Below, piece after piece: positions 57,306-64,000 of a stretch of DNA of 64,000 nucleotides; position 1 is the stretch's first letter; every line of letters starts with the position of its first letter. Source of the DNA: Jutongia huaianensis (GTDB lineage: Bacteria; Bacillota; Clostridia; Lachnospirales; Lachnospiraceae); NCBI RefSeq assembly GCF_014384985.1, contig NZ_JACRSX010000016.1, forward strand, positions 1 through 64,000. Reading direction: 5' to 3'. The notes under the pieces are model-generated. The model was not told the origin of the DNA and did no database searches. It saw only the letters and a list, made by a program, of their open reading frames with translations. Made by a program: the position numbers and the translations under genes.

Positions 57306-57878
57306 TTATTCTTTGCATTTGCCTGTTTCATTCGATAACTGAATCTCCGACAAGGATTTCGCCATATTATTCAGCTTTGTTTTTATACTGCTGTCCACTA
57401 CCCTGTCGCCGATCTGGATCTTCATTCCACCGATCAGCGCCGGATCAACTTCATATTTCATCACAAACGACTCATACTTTGTCGTCTCAAGCAGTCTCTT
57501 TTCCACAGCGTCCTTTTCCGCATCCTTCAAAGGCACTGCCGATGTCACATGTGCTACGCCAATCTTTTTATATTCTCTGCACTCATCAACGAAATAGGAC
57601 AAAATATCATAGATTTCCTTAAATCTGCCCTTATCCTCGATGGTCAGGAAAAATCCCGTCAGCTCATCACTCACTCTGCCATGAAAAACAGTTTCCAGTA
57701 CGGAACATTTCTCCTCCACACAAATCTTCGGATGACACATCAGCTTCACGAAATCTTCATTGTCGTCTAACACCTGTATGACCGCTTCCACTTCCTCCAT
57801 CAGGGCATCCAGCTTGTTTTCCTCAACAGCCAGCTCAAAAAGAGCCTCGCCATAGGTTTTTGATACTAACTTAGCCAT
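57306..57878 (-). CDS. atpH: ATP synthase delta subunit
   Basis: 190 residues; MAKLVSKTYGEALFELAVEE at the start and DPALIGGMKIQIGDRVVDSS near the end are the two conserved OSCP/delta blocks. It links the peripheral stalk to F1. The start overlaps the end of atpF by 13 bp. Confidence 0.95.
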   Translation of the reverse strand: MAKLVSKTYGEALFELAVEENKLDALMEEVEAVIQVLDDNEDFVKLMCHPKICVEEKCSVLETVFHGRVSDELTGFFLTIEDKGRFKEIYDILSYFVDECREYKKIGVAHVTSAVPLKDAEKDAVEKRLLETTKYESFVMKYEVDPALIGGMKIQIGDRVVDSSIKTKLNNMAKSLSEIQLSNETGKCKE

Positions 57879-58420
57879 GTCTCATCACCCATCTCTTTTA
57901 AAGTGTCCTCGATCAACTGTGACTGTTTACCCTCGTCAAGAGAAACCTCAATGACCTTTCCGGCCATTGCCGTTGCAACAGAGATCATTTCCTGTTTCAC
58001 TTCGTCCTTGACTTTATTCTTTTCCAGCTCTACCTCGCGGTTCGCACGCTCCAGGATGCGGTTTGCCTCCTCCTTCGCCTCACCTACAATAGCTGTCTCC
58101 TTCTTCAGAGCTTTCTTTCTGGTCTCAGAAAGGATCTCCTCTGATTCCTTATCAACGTTTTTCAGTTTCTCATCATACTCTTCTTTAAACTGAATCGCGT
58201 CTGCTTTTTCCTTTGCCGCTGTCTCCATCTCCTGACGGATCGTTTCCTGACGCTTCTGCATCAGATTACGCGCCGGATTAAATAATAAATATGACAAAAA
58301 CAGAAAAAGGAAAAACATAGCCAGAATGGTGATCAGACTGTCAAAGATCAACTGCGGATCCAGTCCGAAAATATAATCACCAAGCCCACTCTGTGCTAAA
58401 GCTACATTCATTACACTCAC
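57866..58420 (-). CDS. atpF: ATP synthase b subunit
   Basis: 184 residues from a GTG at 58420, which lies at a good distance from AAAGGAGG; an ATG at 58411 is the alternative. One membrane helix (ITILAMFFLFLFLSYLLF) is followed by a long charged helix (KEKADAIQFKEEYDEKLKNV) that dimerises as the peripheral stalk. Confidence 0.94.
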   Translation of the reverse strand: MSVMNVALAQSGLGDYIFGLDPQLIFDSLITILAMFFLFLFLSYLLFNPARNLMQKRQETIRQEMETAAKEKADAIQFKEEYDEKLKNVDKESEEILSETRKKALKKETAIVGEAKEEANRILERANREVELEKNKVKDEVKQEMISVATAMAGKVIEVSLDEGKQSQLIEDTLKEMGDETWLS

Positions 58421-58458
58421 CTGTGTTCTGCCTCCTTTCAACAGTTTTTATCGCGAAA

Positions 58459-58740
<282 letters not shown>

Positions 58741-58756
58741 TTAAAATCCTTTTGAA

Positions 58757-59527
58757 TTACTCTGTTTCACCGATCGCATCCGCAACAAAGCACATGGTCA
58801 GCATACAGAACACGTACGTCTGAATACATCCGGAAAAAACATCCAGATACGCATGAAGTGCCGCCGGCCATACCAGTGTCAGAACCTTTGGCAGCAAACC
58901 ATAGAGCAGTCCCATCATAACCGTTCCCGATAAGATATTACCGAAGAGACGGAGAGACATTGAAATCGGCGTTGAAAACTCACTGATCAGGTTCATTGGG
59001 AAGAACAAAAAGATTGGTTCAAACAATCCCTTGATCTTGCCGAACTTCTGATACTTAAATCCATTAAACTGGATCATAAACCATGTGATCAGCGCCAGCG
59101 GAAACGTGACTCCGTAATCTGCGGTTGGTGCTCTAAGTCCTAATAGCCCGGACAGGTTACAGACCAGAATGAATATAAAGAGTGCACTGACATAGTTGCG
59201 GAATTTCAAAGCATTTTTGCTGCCCATGGAACCCGCCACCATCTTGTCCAGCATCTCTACGATCAGCTCGATCGCATTCAAAAATGGTCCCGGTACTTCA
59301 TTTGGATCTGCTTTCCGGATAGCACGGTTTGCAAATAACGCAAATACCAGAATCGCCAGAATAACGATGATCATAGATATATGCGTTGTCGTCAGATAGA
59401 CATCCTGCCCCATAAACCGCAGCTTTGTATATCCGTGGATAAAGAAATCCACCTGTGCGCTGCTGTCAGCATAGACAGGCATTGCATTGCCCAGCCCCTG
59501 TGAAATGGCTAAGACCCTGATTCCCAC
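58757..59527 (-). CDS. atpB: ATP synthase a subunit
   Basis: 256 residues starting at a GTG with AAGGAAGGTGAG ahead. Five to six membrane helices; the essential Arg lies in SMSLRLFGNILSGTVMMG, and HAYLDVFSGCIQTYVFCML is the last conserved helix. It forms the ion half-channels beside the c ring. Confidence 0.95.
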   Translation of the reverse strand: MGIRVLAISQGLGNAMPVYADSSAQVDFFIHGYTKLRFMGQDVYLTTTHISMIIVILAILVFALFANRAIRKADPNEVPGPFLNAIELIVEMLDKMVAGSMGSKNALKFRNYVSALFIFILVCNLSGLLGLRAPTADYGVTFPLALITWFMIQFNGFKYQKFGKIKGLFEPIFLFFPMNLISEFSTPISMSLRLFGNILSGTVMMGLLYGLLPKVLTLVWPAALHAYLDVFSGCIQTYVFCMLTMCFVADAIGETE

Positions 59528-59659
59528 ATTCTCACCTTCCTTTTTTAGTTTTTTGTCGGAAACAACTGTTTCCGTCGATACGGACTATCACCCTTCGCCG
59601 TATCATTTATATGTGTAAACCACCGCATAGCGGCGAATACTCATCACAATCTGTCATTG

Positions 59660-60064
59660 TTATGACTTCACCGAAGAACCCTTGTGCGACGCCATAAGCC
59701 TGTGAATCTTCGGCTGCATAAAGGCAGATATTTTCATTCCAAACATCCCAAGTACTGTTCCAACCGGATGAATGTAACGGTACTGTGTCATGGCCAACGC
59801 CAGAACAACCGCCATTACCAGAAATCTTTTCATCGCAGAAGCCTGAATATGCCTCCCCGCATGAGTCGCATCCATATCCAGCGCAATATCCAGATGGTGG
59901 TACATATGCCAGAGAAGCCACGCAGCTGCTGCCAGTCCCACCAAAAGTCCACACGCCACTGCCAGCCTGTGCCGGGATACGATCATCAGAATCACCAGCA
60001 CCAGGATCCCCCATACTGCCAGACCTGCCATCAGTTCCTTTAAGGTCTGCTTTGCCTGTCTCAT
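59660..60064 (-). CDS. atpI: ATP synthase subunit I
   Basis: 134 residues with four membrane helices (AGLAVWGILVLVILMIVSRH, LAVACGLLVGLAAAAWLLWH, FLVMAVVLALAMTQYRYIHP). This is the standard position for AtpI, which helps assemble the c ring. It lies between atpZ and atpB; 59528-59659 has no other gene. Confidence 0.85.
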   Translation of the reverse strand: MRQAKQTLKELMAGLAVWGILVLVILMIVSRHRLAVACGLLVGLAAAAWLLWHMYHHLDIALDMDATHAGRHIQASAMKRFLVMAVVLALAMTQYRYIHPVGTVLGMFGMKISAFMQPKIHRLMASHKGSSVKS

Positions 60065-60082
60065 ACGAATCCTCCATATCTC

Positions 60083-60424
60083 TTAATGCTTCTCCGTTTT
60101 ATCCTTTGCAGCATCGGAGATATCCTTCATGCTTTCCACGCGGGCACGCTCCTGCCCCTGTTTTTTTAACTCTTCTATATACTGAAGCCGCTCATGCTCT
60201 TTCCTCATATCTTCTGAATAAAAGGACTTTGTCAGATAATAAACATTGCGAAAGGCCGCTCCGATTCCCAGCACGATCATAATCACAAACCATATCTGCG
60301 TATGAAACTGCCCGTCCAGCCACCAGCCGATCCAGCCGCTGAGACAGATCGGCACCAATATCGTAATGCTGATCTGCGATACCATCGCAAATGCCTTCAA
60401 TATATTTTTTTCCTTTTTGTTCAT
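60083..60424 (-). CDS. atpZ: AtpZ/AtpI-type ATP synthase accessory protein
   Basis: 113 residues from the ATG at 60424 (MNKKEKNILKAFAMVSQISI), with two membrane helices and GWIGWWLDGQFHT between them, the AtpZ pattern. Such proteins assist assembly or divalent ion supply of the F-ATPase. The ribosome site is weak. It is the first gene of the operon. Confidence 0.85.
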   Translation of the reverse strand: MNKKEKNILKAFAMVSQISITILVPICLSGWIGWWLDGQFHTQIWFVIMIVLGIGAAFRNVYYLTKSFYSEDMRKEHERLQYIEELKKQGQERARVESMKDISDAAKDKTEKH

Positions 60425-60495
60425 GACTATAACACCATTTTCAAATTCTTTCGCAGTCCCGAAAGATTGCACAAAAAATCTACATATACGGGTCT

Positions 60496-60524
60496 ATTAT
60501 ATAATAAATTATACAAAAAGTCCA
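60496..60524 (-). promoter_or_regulatory. Promoter of the atp operon
   Basis: On the minus strand TGGACT (60524-60519) and TATAAT (60501-60496) are 17 bp apart, about 70 bp before the atpZ start. Confidence 0.7.
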
Positions 60525-60655
60525 CAGGATACTTCTTCCTGATCACTCATTTCAATTTGTATAAAAAATCATTTACAATCCCTCACAAGCCCGTTATAAT
60601 ATTCTGTAATAATTTAATGACGTGAACGAAACGCATATTCACAAAGGAGAATACC

Positions 60656-61132
60656 ATGGAAACGATTCATTTGTACCGTAGGCGTTATATGCCTGATGAA
60701 ACAGTGGAACTGAAGGACGATCTGATCCTTTACCGGGATGACAATATTCTTGTGACAAAATGGAATATTCTGAAACCGCGCAAAGATATTGACCACGGTA
60801 TTTCTGTGTATTATATGAAAGACGGCTTCAAGATCAGCAAGGTCTTTGATGCCAATGACAAGCTTGTGTACTGGTATTGTGATATTATCGAAACAGAATA
60901 CCGCCCGGAGGAAAATACATACATTTTCCACGACCTTCTGATCGACGTTCTGATCTACCCGGACAAACACGTTGAAGTCGTGGATCTCGATGAATTTGCA
61001 GACTTCACAGAAAATCTGACACTGCCGGCCCCACTTCTGGCAAAGGCTCTGCGCCGGACAAACAATCTCCTGCGTTTTATTTACGAGGGCCACTTAGATG
61101 AGCTCACCGAGCCGATCACATCCAGAGAATAA
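60656..61132 (+). CDS. DUF402 family protein
   Basis: 158 residues of the DUF402 (FomD-like barrel) family. Key segments are VTKWNILKPRKDIDHGISVY, YWYCDIIETEY and HDLLIDVLIYPDKHVEVVDLDEF; the last two contain the acidic metal-binding residues of this barrel. Relatives act as nucleotide or RNA-linked phosphatases; the role here is unknown. AAAGGAGAATACC precedes the ATG. Confidence 0.85.
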   Translation: METIHLYRRRYMPDETVELKDDLILYRDDNILVTKWNILKPRKDIDHGISVYYMKDGFKISKVFDANDKLVYWYCDIIETEYRPEENTYIFHDLLIDVLIYPDKHVEVVDLDEFADFTENLTLPAPLLAKALRRTNNLLRFIYEGHLDELTEPITSRE

Positions 61133-61151
61133 AAGAACAGGCTAAAATCGT

Positions 61152-61195
61152 AGTACTTCTTAACAGCGTACTTTGCTGTTATAGAAGTACTTTTT
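61152..61195. terminator. Shared terminator of DUF402 and ClC genes
   Basis: AGTACTTCT-T-AACAGC and its inverse form an interrupted stem of about 15 bp around a 7-base loop; TTTTT follows rightward. It lies between two convergent stops (61132 and 61199). Confidence 0.85.
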
Positions 61196-61198
61196 ACT

Positions 61199-62467
61199 CT
61201 AGTTGCGGGCTTTTCTGTTTATATATTCCGTCTTATACTTCGAATACACGATCGTCTGATCATGATAAAGCCCGTAATATCCCGACATCAGATAACTTAC
61301 ACTGATTCCCAGCAGGAAAAACGGCACACCATGGTATCCAAACAGCTCAAACGCGATCAACATTGACGTGATCGGGCAGTTGGTCACACCACAGAAAACA
61401 GACATCATACCCACTGCCGCACACAGCGACGGAGAAATCCCCACGATATGACCGAACAGGCATCCAAAGGTAGCTCCCACAAAAAATGACGGCACGATCT
61501 CGCCACCTTTAAATCCCGCTTCCAGCGTCAACGCCGTAAAAACAATTTTCCATACAAACGCCAGCGGCTCCACGTTCCCCTGAATCGCCCGCTGGATCAC
61601 CGGCACACCGGCCCCCATATAATCATCGGTCTGCAAAATGATCGTCAGCAGAATGATCACCAGAGAAGACACAATAATTCTTATGTATGGATTCTTTAGT
61701 TTATTCCGGTAAAAATCTCCCAGAGAATGAAGTGCCATACAAAACACAACGCTCAGCGCAGCACAACAAAGAGCCAGTCCAATGACCTTTAAGCTTGGAA
61801 CAACCTCAAAAAGCGGCATCTGTCGTATTTTAAATACATTAGGACCAATCCCCATATGGTTTGCAAACTTCGAAGCCACCAATGAAGAAAATACACATGG
61901 AACCAGAGCAGCATAATACATTACACCGACACTGACTACCTCCATAGAAAATATTGATGCGGCAATCGGAGTTCCGAAAATAGCAGAAAACGCTGCACTC
62001 ATACCGCACATAACCACAATACGCTGATCCTTCTCATCAAAGCGGAACAGCTTGCCAAGCTGCTGCCCAATACTGCCGCCAAGCTGCAACGCCGCGCCCT
62101 CACGTCCGGCACTTCCACCAAACAAATGCGTAATGATCGTGGAAATAAAGATCAACGGCGCCATGCGGAAGGGCACTTCCGCTTCCGCATGAATGGAGGA
62201 AAGTACCATATTGGTGCCCTTATCATTCTTGTACCGGAATACACCGTACAAAAAAACGATCACTACACCGGCCAGAGGCAGGCACAGGATCAGCCACGGA
62301 TTCTCCGTCCGGAATGACGTCACCTGACGCAGGCAGAACGCAAACAGCGTACTAAAGGCTCCCACGAAAAGTCCTACAAACGCAGAAAAAATCCCCCAGC
62401 GTATAAAAACTGCGAGATTTCTCATTATTCTTCCTATATAAAACCGGATCATTTTTATCTGACGCAT
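61199..62467 (-). CDS. ClC-family chloride channel or transporter
   Basis: 422 residues with ClC signatures: GGSAGREGAALQLGGSIG (GREGP-type motif with Ala), GTPIAASIFSMEVVSVG, GAGVPVIQRAI and KGGEIVPSFFVGATFG. No C-terminal CBS domains are present. It moves chloride, or chloride against protons, across the membrane; some members of this short branch carry fluoride, which cannot be decided here. The convergent DUF402 gene shares its terminator. Confidence 0.9.
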   Translation of the reverse strand: MRQIKMIRFYIGRIMRNLAVFIRWGIFSAFVGLFVGAFSTLFAFCLRQVTSFRTENPWLILCLPLAGVVIVFLYGVFRYKNDKGTNMVLSSIHAEAEVPFRMAPLIFISTIITHLFGGSAGREGAALQLGGSIGQQLGKLFRFDEKDQRIVVMCGMSAAFSAIFGTPIAASIFSMEVVSVGVMYYAALVPCVFSSLVASKFANHMGIGPNVFKIRQMPLFEVVPSLKVIGLALCCAALSVVFCMALHSLGDFYRNKLKNPYIRIIVSSLVIILLTIILQTDDYMGAGVPVIQRAIQGNVEPLAFVWKIVFTALTLEAGFKGGEIVPSFFVGATFGCLFGHIVGISPSLCAAVGMMSVFCGVTNCPITSMLIAFELFGYHGVPFFLLGISVSYLMSGYYGLYHDQTIVYSKYKTEYINRKARN

Positions 62468-62496
62468 AATTTCCCTCTTCCATCTGCAATGCTTTC

Positions 62497-63225
62497 CTAC
62501 AACTCGTTATAAATAATAAAAATCAGCAATGCCAAAACCAAGCTTGTTAATGTTCCCAGCAGATACTTATTTCTAAACTCTGTCTCCTTTAAATCGTTTG
62601 TTCTCGCCCAAGTTTTTATCGTAATTATTATCGCAATAGCAGAAAAATTTCCTAAACAGGCAAAAACAACTGTCAAGATCCGTTCCATAACTCCTATCAT
62701 AGAACCAACATCAAACATACCCGTCTCATTTGAATTAGGATAAATATCCTGAATCAATTTATTAATCATTATTGAGCATGGCATTATCAGCGCAAGACAC
62801 AAAAAAACAATTTTCAACGCTTCATAATAACGGCCGGCATCACAGTTGAACCCAAAAATGCGTAATATTACGCACAAAACTCCCATATGCAGCATCTGAT
62901 CAATAATAAAGACAACTGTTTGTTTCATTTTCTTGTTAAAATAACAAGCCGTTGCATCTATCAATATATGTGTTGCCAATAATATTGCTATGGCACCAGT
63001 TGCAGATTTCCATCCCGCCACAAAATACAACACCAAAAACGGCACAATATACAGCACGGAATGCATTAGTAAATATTCTCCATTAAACCATATATTATTT
63101 TTACACTTCTGACATTCTCCGCACAATTCTCCCTTTGCTGCATTTTTACATCTTGCGACCTTTATTGTCTGCAAGTAAAAATCACCAATCAAATGGAATA
63201 TCAATAAAATCAAATAGTTTTCCAT
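62497..63225 (-). CDS. DUF3307 membrane protein
   Basis: 242 residues with about seven membrane helices. The N-terminal LLIFHLIGDFYLQT and the later LLATHILIDATACYF carry the His and Asp residues typical of DUF3307. An insert with four Cys (CGECQKCKNN) may bind metal. Its start overlaps the SatD-like gene by 16 bp, a pairing often seen for these two families, and so they probably act together. Confidence 0.85.
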   Translation of the reverse strand: MENYLILLIFHLIGDFYLQTIKVARCKNAAKGELCGECQKCKNNIWFNGEYLLMHSVLYIVPFLVLYFVAGWKSATGAIAILLATHILIDATACYFNKKMKQTVVFIIDQMLHMGVLCVILRIFGFNCDAGRYYEALKIVFLCLALIMPCSIMINKLIQDIYPNSNETGMFDVGSMIGVMERILTVVFACLGNFSAIAIIITIKTWARTNDLKETEFRNKYLLGTLTSLVLALLIFIIYNEL

Positions 63226-64000
63226 ATATCCTCCCCTAGTAAATCAAATATCGCTTTATCCCTTGTTCTCCTTTCCTTTATTCTTGCTGATATTATATAT
63301 CTGTCGATATTTTGCCGAGAAGTATTCATAATTCGAGCAATTTCTGTTGACATACCACGAACCCAAAATTCATCCATATAAAATGACAGCTTGTCATCTT
63401 TCTTTGCATTATATAAATTTCTATTTTCATACAGCATTTCATAATTTATGACAGGCATTTCCTGACTCTCCTGTCTTCTATACCCCATGCTCCAATATTC
63501 TTGTTCTAACAATTTGTATCTATTGTCCAATAACCAGCTATAAAACGAAATATCCTCCCAGCTATCCTTAAGGGGCAGCATAATATCTGATATAATCTCA
63601 ATTATATTTGCAATCTGCGGTTGTCTCAACCTGATCTGCTGAGTTGATAAACAAAATTCATTTAAATATCTGTCATATTTTGAATTTGTATTAAAGCATA
63701 TGACATTACTTTTTTTTCGTTTAACTGCATTGATCGCATCCCTGGCCAAATAATATGCTTCTCCATCAAAAGCAGACGACGTCCATTCTTCCACGTCATA
63801 CTTTATTTTGCCATATCCTATACCACACCTTATCTTAATAGGATATATTAAAAGCTGTAATTTTTTAATATATAAAAATGCGGCTTGTAAATCAAAAAAC
63901 AACCCCTGAAATTCATCCCCTGCACTAGATACTACCTTTTTCTTTATTCCTTGTCCATATATAGTATTTAGATAATCCACGCATCCCATTAATACATTTT
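63210..64000 (-). CDS. SatD-like protein, 5' end cut by the window edge
   Basis: About 263 residues are visible; the frame stays open to the window edge, so the usual start (a MxAVIGDIVDSR-like strand) lies outside. SSAGDEFQGLF matches the conserved GDEFQGL block of the SatD family, whose fold recalls nucleotide cyclases, and IKIRCGIGYGKIKY is the next strand. The C-terminal part (MSTEIARIMNTSRQNIDRYI) is a helix-turn-helix. SatD proteins are described from the Streptococcus mutans sat operon; their activity is not known to me. The DUF3307 partner follows with overlap. Confidence 0.8.
   Translation of the reverse strand, partial: NVLMGCVDYLNTIYGQGIKKKVVSSAGDEFQGLFFDLQAAFLYIKKLQLLIYPIKIRCGIGYGKIKYDVEEWTSSAFDGEAYYLARDAINAVKRKKSNVICFNTNSKYDRYLNEFCLSTQQIRLRQPQIANIIEIISDIMLPLKDSWEDISFYSWLLDNRYKLLEQEYWSMGYRRQESQEMPVINYEMLYENRNLYNAKKDDKLSFYMDEFWVRGMSTEIARIMNTSRQNIDRYIISARIKERRTRDKAIFDLLGEDIWKTI

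Noticed and set aside
59607-60077. A 156-codon leftward frame over atpI
   Set aside because: It is the out-of-frame shadow of atpI; atpI has the conserved position and membrane helices.

Overview
The window looks like chromosomal DNA of a gut-type Lachnospiraceae (Bacillota, Clostridia). The pointers are moderate GC with AGGAGG-type ribosome sites, large secreted leucine-rich (BspA-like) proteins with Pro/Thr tails, an agr-like GHKL kinase with a LytTR regulator, DUF975 and DUF1292 proteins, and an F-type ATP synthase with a sodium-type c ring. The species cannot be fixed from sequence reading alone.

Left end (1-3450): a probable IS end interrupts cas2. Next to it are an intact cas1 and a 27-repeat CRISPR array whose repeat carries the type III-A crRNA tag ACGAGAAC. 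The array reads leftward towards cas1. No effector genes are inside the window. The leader side holds a truncated ATPase reading frame and a 48-bp perfect palindrome. 3500-10560: DUF1292 protein, a secreted transglutaminase/leucine-rich protein, a decayed stretch (argD and AAA ATPase remnants), and a secreted Ig-like protein. 10800-13806: a membrane Mrr-type nuclease followed by a nuclease-helicase fusion.

13807-22595 is one leftward run: OPT peptide transporter, M20 dipeptidase, TIM-barrel isomerase-like protein, GAF-GGDEF protein, TIR/zinc-ribbon protein, class III nucleotide cyclase and an unrecognised protein, with tiny gaps or overlaps. 22732-29454: a coiled-coil protein, a second leucine-rich surface protein, and the divergent kinase/LytTR pair. 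The same direct repeat sits 29 bp from the -10 box of both leucine-rich genes, so these appear to form one regulon.

29652-32899 is a phospholipid operon (flippase-like protein, phosphatidylserine synthase, phosphatidylserine decarboxylase, PAP2-like enzyme). Leftward from 37926 lie nrtR-pncA-pncB (NAD salvage with its own repressor and likely operators), then metG. Next are ldh, an Lrp regulator, a secreted NlpC/P60 hydrolase, a circularly permuted solute-binding lipoprotein beside a Cache-GGDEF protein, a DUF975 protein, a GH5 glycanase, a dihydrouridine synthase and two ATPase-permease fusion ABC proteins. The complete atp operon runs leftward from 60424 to 52902. The right end has a DUF402 protein, a ClC channel, a DUF3307 protein and a SatD-like protein cut by the window edge.

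No rRNA or tRNA gene was recognised.
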